DNA of 64,000 bases from Nitrospirillum amazonense (GTDB lineage: Bacteria > Pseudomonadota > Alphaproteobacteria > Azospirillales > Azospirillaceae): positions 62,001 to 126,000 of the forward strand of contig NZ_VITV01000012.1 in NCBI RefSeq assembly GCF_007828035.1, read 5' to 3'. Positions 18,627-26,353 of this stretch are shown here, piece after piece (position 1 is the stretch's first letter; each line of letters opens with the position of its first letter). The position numbers were made by a program, and so were the translations under genes. The notes beneath the pieces are model-generated. The model ran no database searches and was not told the origin of the DNA. It saw nothing but the letters and a program-made list of their open reading frames with translations.

Positions 18627-19043
18627 TTACTTGCGTTCGCGGACCGGGTAATCGACGCCATCAACCACTTCCCAGCTGCCGTCGGGCTGGCGGCAGATGA
18701 AGCCGGTCTGGTGGCGGAACAACTGGCCCTGGAACACCACCGAGTGGAATTCGCGGCACGGGCGGTTTTTGGCGTCGAAGCCGTCACGCAGCATCTTCAC
18801 GGTGCCCTGGCGGCCCGTCTGCGGGTTCGTCCAGTTCACGGTTTCCTGGATGGGCTTGCCCGTGGCTTCCTTCAGCGCCGTCTGCAGCGCGGTCAGGTCG
18901 CTGGCGTCCAGCGTGATGTCCGTGGGTGGCGGCTTGGGCGCCTCCACCGGCGGCGGCTCGGCCGGCGCCGCGGGCTTCTCCTCGGGCTTGGCGGCACAAC
19001 CCGCCAGCGCCAGCAGCATCAGTCCGGCGACCGACAGCTTCAT
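18627..19043 (-). CDS. Lipoprotein with 17-kDa surface antigen-like domain
   Basis: 138 residues. MKLSVAGLMLLALAGCAAK is a lipoprotein signal with lipobox LAGC, so the mature protein is lipid-anchored. A Pro/Glu-rich linker follows, then a C-terminal domain with NWTNPQTGRQGTVKML, NRPCREFHSVV and FICRQPDGSWEVV, the pattern of the rickettsial 17-kDa surface antigen / outer membrane lipoprotein family, with two conserved cysteines. I start at 19043 because AAAGGG lies 6 bases upstream; the ATG two codons earlier directly abuts that site. It is divergent from the marR gene with about 270 bases between. Confidence 0.8.
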   Translation of the reverse strand: MKLSVAGLMLLALAGCAAKPEEKPAAPAEPPPVEAPKPPPTDITLDASDLTALQTALKEATGKPIQETVNWTNPQTGRQGTVKMLRDGFDAKNRPCREFHSVVFQGQLFRHQTGFICRQPDGSWEVVDGVDYPVRERK

Positions 19044-19312
19044 CTTCATCCCTTTGGCTCCTGCATCCCCTGGTAAACGCCCCCCAAAATCGACGGCGCC
19101 CCGATTGAGCGCCCCTTTTGCCAAAGGTGACGCCCGCCGCGCAATCCCTGCCGAAGCCCGACCCCCGAAAGCCAGAGCCCGAAAGGCGGTATCCCGCCGA
19201 AGGGCCGAGCCCGGTGGGATGCGACGGATCGTTCGTGAAACCGCTCCCCTTCACGGGCGCAACTGGCATAATGCCGCCCGTTATTCGTGCCAGTACCGAA
19301 AGCCTGCATCGT

Positions 19313-19825
19313 ATGACCGACATGAAAACCGGCGTAAATCCCCTGTTCCTGCGGGAGGAGGAGCTGCGGCAGGCGATGGAGATGCTGTTCTACGCCTACC
19401 GCGACTTCACCGCCGAACCCGACACCATGCTGGAGAAGATCGGCCTGGGCCGGGCGCACCACCGCGTCATCTACTTCGTGGGGCGCCATCCCCACATCAC
19501 GGTGACCGACCTGCTGGGCATCCTGCGCATCACCAAGCAGAGCCTGTCGCGCGTTCTGCAGGATCTGGTGCGTGAGGAGTATATCGTGCAGCGCCAGGGC
19601 ACCCGTGACCGGCGCCAGCGCCTGCTGGACCTGACGCCCAAGGGCCAGGAACTGGAACGCCAGCTGTCCGAGCCCCAGCGCCAGCTCATTGCCCGGGCCT
19701 ACCGCCGGGCAGGGGCGGAAGCGGTGGAGGGCTTCCGCAAGGTCATGGTCGGCATCATGGACGACAGCGACCGGGACACGTTCGCCCAGGCCCGACCGGC
19801 CGTGGCGGCGCTGGCGAAGCGCTGA
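19313..19825 (+). CDS. MarR-family regulator (PetP-like)
   Basis: 170 residues with a winged helix-turn-helix (ITVTDLLGILRITKQSLSRVLQDLVREEYIVQRQGTRDRRQRLLDLT in sequence, about residues 60-105), including the beta-wing DRRQRLL typical of MarR proteins. It is followed at once by an OmpR-type response regulator and a histidine kinase on the same strand, the arrangement known for petP-petR in Rhodobacter capsulatus. The similarity to PetP is my inference from order, size and sequence style. The start MTDMKTGVNPLFLREEELRQ at 19313 is preferred over a long unconserved upstream extension. Confidence 0.85.
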   Translation: MTDMKTGVNPLFLREEELRQAMEMLFYAYRDFTAEPDTMLEKIGLGRAHHRVIYFVGRHPHITVTDLLGILRITKQSLSRVLQDLVREEYIVQRQGTRDRRQRLLDLTPKGQELERQLSEPQRQLIARAYRRAGAEAVEGFRKVMVGIMDDSDRDTFAQARPAVAALAKR

Positions 19826-19878
19826 GCCCGCATTATGTTATGCTGCCGCCCCGCGACCGTTAGGGAGAGCATTCGGCC

Positions 19879-20580
19879 ATGACGATGACGCAGCAGGCCC
19901 TGCCCGAGGAGCAACCCCACATCCTGGTGGTGGACGACGACGACCGCCTGCGCGAGGCGCTGCGGCGCTATTTGTCGCAGAACGGCTTTATCGTGTCGGC
20001 CGCGGCGGACGCGGCGGCGGCCCGGCGCATGCTGGCCTCCCTGCACTTCGACCTCATGGTGCTGGATGTGCGCATGCCCGGCGAGTCGGGGCTGCAGCTG
20101 ACCCGCAGCTTGCGCGCCGATGGCGGCCTGCCCATCCTGCTGCTGACGGCCAACGGCCAACCGGACGACCGCATCGCCGGGCTGGAGGCCGGGGCCGACG
20201 ACTACCTGCCCAAGCCCTTCGAGCCGCGCGAGCTGGTGCTGCGCATCACCTCCATCCTGCGCCGCCTGCCCAAGCCGGCGTCGGTCGCGGCGGAGGTGCG
20301 CCTGGGCCGTTGGGTGTTCGACGCCGAACGGGAAGAACTGCGGTCGGGCGAGGAGACCGTGCGCCTGACCAGCGGCGAGGCCAGCCTGCTGCGCACCCTG
20401 GCCGCCCAGCCGGGAGTGGTGTTCACGCGGGAGGATCTGGGGCGCGCCGGCATCGACAGCAACGCCCGCGCCATCGACGTGCAGGTCACCCGCCTGCGCC
20501 GCAAGATCGAGACCGACCCGCGCCAGCCGCGCTATCTGCAGACGGTGCGTGGCGAAGGTTATGTGCTGCGGCCCGACTGA
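19879..20580 (+). CDS. OmpR/PhoB-family response regulator (PetR-like)
   Basis: 233 residues. The receiver domain (about 15-130) has the acidic pocket VVDDDDR, the phospho-acceptor Asp in MVLDVRMPGESG (about residue 63) and the Lys in YLPKPFEPREL. The C-terminal winged helix (about 140-230) has LTSGEASLLRTLAAQPGVVFTRE and a YLQTVRGEGYVLRPD wing. It regulates transcription after phosphorylation, presumably by the kinase encoded 31 bases downstream. It is probably co-transcribed with the marR gene 53 bases upstream. Confidence 0.92.
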   Translation: MTMTQQALPEEQPHILVVDDDDRLREALRRYLSQNGFIVSAAADAAAARRMLASLHFDLMVLDVRMPGESGLQLTRSLRADGGLPILLLTANGQPDDRIAGLEAGADDYLPKPFEPRELVLRITSILRRLPKPASVAAEVRLGRWVFDAEREELRSGEETVRLTSGEASLLRTLAAQPGVVFTREDLGRAGIDSNARAIDVQVTRLRRKIETDPRQPRYLQTVRGEGYVLRPD

Positions 20581-20611
20581 GGCCCCCTTTTTAGTCGCTG
20601 AAGGACGCCCC

Positions 20612-21994
20612 ATGAGCATGACGCGTGAACAGGCGCCTCGGCGCCAGGGTTTGGGGGCGCCCCCGGTGATCAACCCGTCCGGCGTCGTGAAGCGGCTGCT
20701 GCCGCGCACGCTGTTCGGCCGGTCGCTATTGATCATCACCACGCCGGTGATCCTGGCTCAGGCCATCGCGACCTTCTACTTCTATGACCAGCACTGGGAA
20801 CGGGTGACCAACAACCAGGCCTTCGGCGTGGCGGGCGAGATTGCCATGGTCATTGAGCAGCTGGGCCGCGACCAGACGGAGGAGGACCAGAGCGCGACCC
20901 TGGACATGGTGACCCGCACCACCGACCTGATGGTAACCTTCCGCCCGGGCGAACGGCTGCCCAACTGGCACCGCCAGCACCTGTTCGGCATCCTGGAGCA
21001 CACGCTGGGCCGGGCCCTGGATGAGAAGGTTGGCCGCCCCTGGACCATAGACACCCACGTGGCCCACGAATGGTACGGCATCAACGTGCAGCTGCCCGAC
21101 GGCGTGCTGCACGTCCTGTCGCCGGAGCGGCGGCTGTTCAGCTTCACCAGCTGGGTGTTCATCCTGTGGATGGCGGGTAGCTCGCTGCTGCTGTTCACCA
21201 TCGCCATCATGTTCATGCGCAACCAGATCCGGCCCATCCGCCGCCTGGCCATCGCGGCGGAGGCCTTCGGCAAGGGTCGCGACACCCCCTTGTTCAAGCC
21301 GGAGGGCGCATCGGAAGTGCGGCAGGCCGCCACGGCCTTCCTGCAGATGCGGGAACGTATCCAGCGCCAGATCAGCCAGCGCACGGAGATGCTGGCCGGG
21401 GTCAGCCACGATCTGCGTACCCCCCTGACCCGCATGCGTCTGCAGCTTGCCATGCTACCCGAGGCCCAGGAGGTGGAGGAGCTGAAGGCCGACGTGGCCG
21501 AGATGGAGGGGATGATCGAGGCCTACCTGGCCTTCGCCCGGGGCGAAGGCGCCGAACCGCCCGCCCCCACCGATGTGGGCGCCTTGCTGAGCGACGTGGT
21601 GGCCAACGCCCTGCGCGAGGGCCGGTCGGTGGAATTGAGCCTGCCGGACGCCACCATCATCGTGCCGCTGCGCGCCAACGACTTCCGCCGCTGTGTCGCC
21701 AACTTGGTGGGCAACGCTGTGCGCTACGCCGGCCGCGCCTGGGTGACCCTACAGCGCCAGGGCGGCCACCTCTATGTCCTGGTTGACGATAATGGGCCCG
21801 GCATCCCGGCGGAGATGCGGGAGGAGGTTTTCCGTCCCTTCCACCGCCTGGACAGCTCCCGCAACCAGGCCACCGGCGGTGTCGGCCTGGGCCTGGGCAT
21901 CGCCCGCGACATCGCCAACCGTCACGGTGGCAACGTCCTGCTGGAAGACAGCCCCCGGGGCGGCCTGCGAGCGGTGATCAGGCTGCCTGTGTAA
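20612..21994 (+). CDS. EnvZ-like sensor histidine kinase
   Basis: 460 residues. Membrane helix 1 lies near 35-57, with a periplasmic sensor of about 120 residues, helix 2 near 179-201 and a HAMP domain (IRPIRRLAIAAEAFGKGRDTPLF). The dimerisation/phosphorylation helix GVSHDLRTPLTRMRLQ has the phospho-His at about 266. The ATPase domain has an N box RCVANLVGNAVRYA, G1 VDDNGPGIP and G2 VGLGLGIARDI. ATG at 20612 follows GAAGGACGCCCC. It is the cognate kinase of the preceding response regulator by position. A terminator follows at 22018. Confidence 0.92.
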   Translation: MSMTREQAPRRQGLGAPPVINPSGVVKRLLPRTLFGRSLLIITTPVILAQAIATFYFYDQHWERVTNNQAFGVAGEIAMVIEQLGRDQTEEDQSATLDMVTRTTDLMVTFRPGERLPNWHRQHLFGILEHTLGRALDEKVGRPWTIDTHVAHEWYGINVQLPDGVLHVLSPERRLFSFTSWVFILWMAGSSLLLFTIAIMFMRNQIRPIRRLAIAAEAFGKGRDTPLFKPEGASEVRQAATAFLQMRERIQRQISQRTEMLAGVSHDLRTPLTRMRLQLAMLPEAQEVEELKADVAEMEGMIEAYLAFARGEGAEPPAPTDVGALLSDVVANALREGRSVELSLPDATIIVPLRANDFRRCVANLVGNAVRYAGRAWVTLQRQGGHLYVLVDDNGPGIPAEMREEVFRPFHRLDSSRNQATGGVGLGLGIARDIANRHGGNVLLEDSPRGGLRAVIRLPV

Positions 21995-22017
21995 GCAGCG
22001 GGACAGCGGAAATGAAA

Positions 22018-22045
22018 ACGGGCGGCACCCGAAGGTGTCGCCCGT
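22018..22045. terminator. Terminator between histidine kinase and phasin genes
   Basis: ACGGGCGGCACC (22018-22029) pairs with GGTGTCGCCCGT (22034-22045) around CGAA, with one G.T pair. It is flanked by AAAA and by CCATTT, so it can act for both convergent genes. Confidence 0.8.
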
Positions 22046-22075
22046 CCATTTATCAGCGCGAGGCTGGAACCAGGC

Positions 22076-22558
22076 TTAGTGCTTGGTCTGGGCCTTGGCG
22101 ATGGCGGCCTTCACTTCCTCGATGCTTTCCTTCACGCGGTTGGACAGCACGTCGGCGGCTTCGCTGTTGGACTTGGCGATCAGCTCGGCCAGTTCCTTGA
22201 CGTTGGCCAGGGCCTTCTCGAAAGCGGTCTTCACCAGCTCGGCCTGCTTGGCGACCTTGTCTTCCGGAGTGCCGGTGGACAGGAAATCGGAAACCACGGA
22301 GGAGGTCTCCTCCAGGCTCTGACGCAGGATTTCGGCCTGGCGGCGCAGGACGGCCTGGATGCCTTCCACGGCCAGCTGGTTGGCGGCCGTCACCGCCTCG
22401 ATGTTCTTGCGCTGGGCGGCGACGAAGGCATCGACGTCGATGCCCGGCACTTTGTAGTCAGCCAGCGTCTTGCTGAAGTCCACCTTGGTGAACTCCGCGA
22501 ACTTGGACGGGTCGAAAAACTTCGTCATGTCGAAGTCGAGGAACGGATTGGTCGCCAT
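22076..22558 (-). CDS. phaP: Phasin family protein (PHB granule-associated)
   Basis: 160 residues, predicted almost entirely helical, with the phasin-type segments FAEFTKVDFSKTLADYKVPGIDVDAFVAAQRKNIEAVTAANQLAVEGIQAVLRRQAEILRQ (read in order) and a C-terminal Lys/Ala-rich helix. Phasins coat polyhydroxybutyrate granules. The start MATNPFLDFDM at 22558 fits the family; upstream in-frame sequence is not conserved. The upstream region holds a TTGTGC-ACC-GCACAA palindrome that shares an 11-base core with a site next to phaR, suggesting PhaR control. The gene is unlinked (36 kb) to the synthase locus. Confidence 0.88.
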   Translation of the reverse strand: MATNPFLDFDMTKFFDPSKFAEFTKVDFSKTLADYKVPGIDVDAFVAAQRKNIEAVTAANQLAVEGIQAVLRRQAEILRQSLEETSSVVSDFLSTGTPEDKVAKQAELVKTAFEKALANVKELAELIAKSNSEAADVLSNRVKESIEEVKAAIAKAQTKH

Positions 22559-22647
22559 AGTGTTCAGATCCCTATACGGCTTGCGCCGCTGCGGTGCGGC
22601 AATTCCGGGGGGATAATGCTTGGGGTAAGCCAGCCGGTCAATCGTTT

Positions 22648-22662
22648 TTGTGCACCGCACAA
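22648..22662. promoter_or_regulatory. PhaR operator candidate upstream of phasin
   Basis: TTGTGCACCGCACAA is a perfect 6-3-6 palindrome 90 bases upstream of the phasin start. Its core GTGCACCGCAC differs by one base from GTGCACTGCAC at 58880-58890 beside phaR. PhaR proteins are known to repress phasin and phaR genes, so a shared operator is the natural reading. Confidence 0.6.
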
Positions 22663-22746
22663 TAAACTCTTTTGGCTAGTACAGGCCGGCCAAGCACCGC
22701 CATAGGTCGAACCGGCTAAGACACCGGTGGCACCCGGTCCTTCCGC

Positions 22747-23241
22747 CTAGGCGACGTCCACCACCCGGGCGCCGCTCAGCCGGGCCAGCACATCGGGGGC
22801 GATGGCGAATACGGCATTGGGGGTGCCGGCCGCCGCCCAGACCGTGGGAAATGACAGCAAACGGCGGTCGAATAATGTGACAGGCGTCACCGCGTGGCCC
22901 AGCGGCGGAACGCCGCCTATGGGAAAACCCGTGGTCAACCGCACATACTCTGGATCAGCGCGCAGCAGCCGGTCGCCATTCAGCGTGTCGGCCAGGGCCT
23001 TGGCCACCAGGGCCTCGTTGATGCGGGTGGCGCCCGACGCCACCACCAGGACGGAGGCGTTTTTTTCGCGTGTGCGAAAAACGATTGACTTGGCGATTTG
23101 TGCCGCATCGCAACCAATCACCGCCGCGGCCTCCGCCGCCGTGCGGGTGGTGGCCGCGAATTCCACGACGTGGATGGGCTGGCCCAGATCGTTCAGCAGG
23201 TTCTGGATCTTCTGCGCGCTGGGGCTGAGGGGTCCGGCCAT
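22747..23241 (-). CDS. YbaK/ProX-family aminoacyl-tRNA deacylase
   Basis: 164 residues with the YbaK/EbsC fold: AAVIGCDAAQIAKSIVFR (substrate Lys), LVVASGATRINEALVAKAL and TGFPIGGVPPLGH (conserved GxxPxGH loop). The family hydrolyses mischarged Cys- or Ala-tRNA-Pro and related species. It lies 6 bases after proC on the same strand, so it is almost certainly co-transcribed in a ybjN-proC-ybaK unit. The exact substrate (Cys, Ala or other) cannot be assigned. Confidence 0.85.
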   Translation of the reverse strand: MAGPLSPSAQKIQNLLNDLGQPIHVVEFAATTRTAAEAAAVIGCDAAQIAKSIVFRTREKNASVLVVASGATRINEALVAKALADTLNGDRLLRADPEYVRLTTGFPIGGVPPLGHAVTPVTLFDRRLLSFPTVWAAAGTPNAVFAIAPDVLARLSGARVVDVA

Positions 23242-23247
23242 GACGCG

Positions 23248-24057
23248 TCAGCCCGCCAGTTCCCGCGACCGCCGGTTGGCGGCGGCGACCGCGCGGGTCA
23301 TCAGCGGCGCCAGGCCTTGCCCCTCGTCCATCAACACGTCCAGCGCCGCCTGGGTGGTGCCCTTGGGGCTGGTGACGTTGATGCGCAGCTGGGTGGCCGT
23401 GGTATCCGGATTGCGGTACAGCAGCTCGCCCGCCCCCGTCACCGTGGCCCGCGCCAGGCGCAGCGCCAGGTCCGGCGGCAGGCCCACGGCGGCGCCGGCG
23501 GCGGCCATGGCCTCCACCAGGTGGAAGACATAGGCGGGGCCGCTGCCCGACACGGCGGTGACCGCGTCGATCAGCCCCTCATTCTCCACCCAGACCACCT
23601 CGCCCACGGCGCTCAGCAGCCCCTGGCACAGGTCGCGCTGGCTGGCCGAGACGGCCGGCGTGGCATAGGCGCCGGAGATGCCCCGGCCCACGGCGGCCGG
23701 CGTGTTGGGCATGGCCCGTACTAGGGCGGCGCCAGCGCCTAGTACCTTCTGGAAATAGGCGATGGTCTTGCCGGCGGCAATGGACAGGAAGACAGCGCTG
23801 CCGCCATACGCGGCGTAGGCCGGCAGCGCCTGATCCATCATCTGGGGCTTCACGGCCAGCACGACGGCGGTGGGACTGAAATCCGCCGGGATGGCGGCGG
23901 GATCGGACACCAGGACCGTCCCCTCCGGCGCGGAAGCGGCAGGGGCCACGGGGTCGACGATGACCACGCGGCGGACGGTGCCCGCCGCCTGCCAGCCGGC
24001 AAGCATGGCGCCGCCCATCTTGCCGAAGCCCACCAACAACAAATTCACAGCCGTCAT
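23248..24057 (-). CDS. proC: Pyrroline-5-carboxylate reductase
   Basis: Last step of proline synthesis, NADPH-dependent. The 269 residues begin with a Rossmann motif VNLLLVGFGKMGGAMLAGW and contain the P5CR blocks VLAVKPQMMDQALPAY, LVRAMPNTPAAVGRGISGAY and the C-terminal AVSGSGPAYVFHLVEAM and VTSPKGTTQAALDVL. Start MTAVNLLL at 24057. It lies between ybjN (52 bases upstream) and ybaK (6 bases downstream); this order is common in alphaproteobacteria. Confidence 0.94.
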   Translation of the reverse strand: MTAVNLLLVGFGKMGGAMLAGWQAAGTVRRVVIVDPVAPAASAPEGTVLVSDPAAIPADFSPTAVVLAVKPQMMDQALPAYAAYGGSAVFLSIAAGKTIAYFQKVLGAGAALVRAMPNTPAAVGRGISGAYATPAVSASQRDLCQGLLSAVGEVVWVENEGLIDAVTAVSGSGPAYVFHLVEAMAAAGAAVGLPPDLALRLARATVTGAGELLYRNPDTTATQLRINVTSPKGTTQAALDVLMDEGQGLAPLMTRAVAAANRRSRELAG

Positions 24058-24109
24058 CCCCGCACCCAATTTATGACATTCCAACGGAGGTCCCGGGGTG
24101 TGGGCTGTA

Positions 24110-24613
24110 TCAAGCTTCGCCAAGCGTGTCCAGAATGGCGGCGGAAACGGCGTCCGCGGCACTTTTGCCGCCCCAGATGACGAACTGGAACGCGGGGTAG
24201 TAGCGCTCGCACTCCGCCACCGCGATTTCGACCAGATCCTCGATCTGTTCCACGCTGGCGGCCCGCGTGCCCCGCAGCAGCAGCGTCTGGCGGAACATGG
24301 GCGTGTGCTCTTCACTGCACACGTCGAAGTGGCCCAGCCACATCTTGCCGTTCACTTCGGCCAGCAGTTCGGTGACGGCGAGCTTGCGCGCCGGCGGCAC
24401 CTTCATGTCGAACTGACATGAGAACTGCATGGCGCTGACTTCGTTCTGCCACACGAAAAACAGCCGGTAGTCGCACCACCGGCCGTTGATCTCGACGATC
24501 ATCTCGTCTTCGCTGGCGCGCTCGAACGGCCATTCGTTGGCCGAGACGATCTCCTCGACGATATCAAGGGGATTGTGTGTGGTGCTGCTAGTCTCGACGG
24601 CAAGTGCCGACAT
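24110..24613 (-). CDS. YbjN-domain protein
   Basis: 167 residues, no signal or membrane segment. The YbjN type III secretion chaperone-like fold is indicated by NPLDIVEEIVSANEWPFERASEDEMIVEINGRWCDYRLFFVWQNEVSAMQFSC in order and by EVNGKMWLGHFDV. The molecular function is not established; the family is often linked to stress or motility phenotypes. ATG at 24613 is preceded by GGAGG 6 bases upstream. It heads the ybjN-proC-ybaK group and follows a candidate RNA gene. Confidence 0.8.
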   Translation of the reverse strand: MSALAVETSSTTHNPLDIVEEIVSANEWPFERASEDEMIVEINGRWCDYRLFFVWQNEVSAMQFSCQFDMKVPPARKLAVTELLAEVNGKMWLGHFDVCSEEHTPMFRQTLLLRGTRAASVEQIEDLVEIAVAECERYYPAFQFVIWGGKSAADAVSAAILDTLGEA

Positions 24614-24691
24614 GATACGCCCTCCTGTCGCGCGCGATGGCAAGGGACGACCCATCCCACCCGGCGCCGGACCGAAAACGTCCGATCCGCT

Positions 24692-24870
24692 CAAAAACAA
24701 AATCTGGTGCTGCCGGGCGTGGGAGCTACCAGGGGTACGGTGCCAGAGGACAACCGCCCTCGCAACCGTCTTCTACCCGGCCGCCGGGCCCGTTCGGTGC
24801 CCACCCCTTGTGAGCAGGGCCGGAAGCCCGGGATCCCTTGGGTTTCGGCCCAAGGCACCCCTTTCGGCCA
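24692..24870 (-). ncRNA. Candidate structured small RNA or structured ubiK 3' UTR
   Basis: Between ubiK and ybjN the minus strand can form long-range pairing of AGGGG-TGCC (near 24854-24862) with GGCA...CCCCT (near 24731-24744). A perfect 7-base hairpin CCTTGGG/CCCAAGG lies inside (24836-24855). A terminator-like stem CTGGTAGCT/AGCACCAG (24704-24732) is followed by ATTTTGTTTTT (24693-24703). The region has no credible ORF. It could be a separate RNA gene of about 170 nt or the folded 3' end of the ubiK transcript. I could not match it to 6S, SRP, RNase P or tmRNA. Confidence 0.4.
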
Positions 24871-24883
24871 GGGAGGTGCACGC

Positions 24884-25189
24884 TCAGGCCGGCTTATCCG
24901 CCTCGGCCGCGGCCTTGGCCACAACCGACTCAAGATGGGCGACGCGATCCAGCAGCGCCTGCTGCAGGACCATCAGCCGGTTGATCTCATCCTCCTGCGC
25001 GCGGGCGCGGGCCGCCATTTCCTTCACGGCCTCGAACTCGTCCCGGCGGACCATGTCCAGGCCGCTGAGAACGCGTTCCAAACGCTGGCGCACATGGCCC
25101 TCGACCTCGTTCTTCAGCCCGGCCACGGCGCCGACGGCGCCCCCGGCCACACGGGCCAAATCGTCCAGCACCTTGTTGTCCACCTGCAT
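24884..25189 (-). CDS. ubiK: UbiK/BMFP-family accessory protein
   Basis: 101 residues: a helical N-terminal part (VDNKVLDDLARVAGGAVGAVAGLKNEVEGHVRQRLERVL in order) and a C-terminal coiled coil (RRDEFEAVKEMAARARAQEDEINRL...LLDRVAHLE). This is the YqiC/BMFP pattern of UbiK, an accessory factor in ubiquinone synthesis and a membrane-fusogenic protein. Start MQVDNKV at 25189; a five-residue upstream extension exists. It is divergent from lgt, a common alphaproteobacterial arrangement. Confidence 0.82.
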   Translation of the reverse strand: MQVDNKVLDDLARVAGGAVGAVAGLKNEVEGHVRQRLERVLSGLDMVRRDEFEAVKEMAARARAQEDEINRLMVLQQALLDRVAHLESVVAKAAAEADKPA

Positions 25190-25549
25190 CGCCTCGATCC
25201 TCAAAGCAGTACCGCCGACGCCCCGGTACCGTTGCGGCGGGACCCGGAAAGCGAACGGCCATCAAGCCGCCATTATCGCGCCCCACGTTCGCACGTGCAA
25301 CAGCACCTTCGAAGCGCCCTCGGGAGCGCCCCGGGGGAGCGTTACGGGGCATGCCGCAGGGCCCGGATTCCGGCCGCTGGTTGCGACCGGGGCCTGGGGC
25401 CCCTATAAAGCCGGACAGCCGAGTCCATTTCTTTCATACGGTCGGCCATGTGGGGGCGGACGCCCGCCGGGACAAGGGCGCGCCGATGTGCCCGGCACCC
25501 ACCGCATGACAGGCCGGAAGAAGACGTCCACGGGGATATCCGCAGCATC
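25190..25549. other. Divergent intergenic region ubiK/lgt
   Basis: 360 bases between divergently transcribed ubiK and lgt, so both promoters should lie here. It is very GC-rich with short self-complementary runs such as GGGGCCCC near 25400, followed by TATAAA. I see no clear operator, terminator or gene. Confidence 0.4.
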
Positions 25550-26353
25550 ATGGCCCTCGCCTTTCCCAACATCAGCCCGACGATCGTCGAGATCGGCCCC
25601 TTCGCCCTGCGCTGGTACGCGCTGGCCTACATCGTGGGGGTGACGCTGGGCTACCGCCTGGCGCTGGGCATGGCCCGGCGCGTGAACGGCCGCCCCACCC
25701 CGGCGGAGCTGGATGACTTCCTGGTCTGGGCCGTGGTCGGCGTGCTGGCCGGCGGGCGCCTCGGCTTCATCCTGTTCTATAATCTGGATTTCTACCTGCA
25801 ACATCCGCTGGACATGCTGAAGGTCTGGAACGGCGGCATGTCCTTCCACGGTGGCATGACGGGCGTGGCCCTGGCCGTGCTGCTGTTTGCACGGCGGCGC
25901 GGCTTCAACCCGCTGTTCCTGGGGGACCTGGCCGCCGTGGCCGCCCCCATCGGCCTATTCCTGGGTCGCCTGGCCAATTTCGTGAACGGGGAACTGTGGG
26001 GCCGTCCCACCGACGTGCCCTGGGGCATGATCTTCCCCCATGCCGACGACCTGCCCCGCCACCCCAGCCAGCTGTATGAGGCGGGGCTGGAGGGCATCGT
26101 GCTGTTCACCGCGCTGTTCCTGCTGTCACGCATCCCGTCGGTCCGGGACCGCACCGGCACGCTGACCGGCGCGTTCCTCATCGGCTACGCCCTGTGCCGC
26201 ATCACCGCCGAATTCTTCCGCGAGCCCGACGTGCAGGTCGGCTTCCTGCTGGGCGGCGGCGTCACCATGGGCCAGATCCTGTCGGTGCCCATGCTGCTGA
26301 TCGGCGTGATCCTGGTCGCCCTGGCCCGCCGGCGCGTGCCGGCAGCGGCCTGA
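25550..26353 (+). CDS. lgt: Prolipoprotein diacylglyceryl transferase
   Basis: Inner-membrane enzyme that moves a diacylglyceryl group from phosphatidylglycerol to the lipobox Cys of prolipoproteins. The 267 residues have about seven membrane segments and the Lgt signatures WNGGMSFHGG (essential His), GLFLGRLANFVNGELWGR and RHPSQLYEAGLEG. Start MALAFPNISPTIVEIGPFALRWY at 25550 is typical. The stop overlaps the start of the methyltransferase gene (TGATG), so translation is likely coupled. Confidence 0.95.
   Translation: MALAFPNISPTIVEIGPFALRWYALAYIVGVTLGYRLALGMARRVNGRPTPAELDDFLVWAVVGVLAGGRLGFILFYNLDFYLQHPLDMLKVWNGGMSFHGGMTGVALAVLLFARRRGFNPLFLGDLAAVAAPIGLFLGRLANFVNGELWGRPTDVPWGMIFPHADDLPRHPSQLYEAGLEGIVLFTALFLLSRIPSVRDRTGTLTGAFLIGYALCRITAEFFREPDVQVGFLLGGGVTMGQILSVPMLLIGVILVALARRRVPAAA

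Noticed and set aside
23241-23250. Palindrome TGACGCGTCA at the proC/ybaK junction
   Set aside because: It combines the proC stop and the ybaK start in an operon; coding needs explain it and it is too short to call an operator.
24704-24883. Match of the candidate RNA to SRP or 6S RNA
   Set aside because: The diagnostic SRP tetraloop region (GGAAGGAAGCAG) is absent and I could not recognise the 6S central bubble; left as an unassigned candidate.
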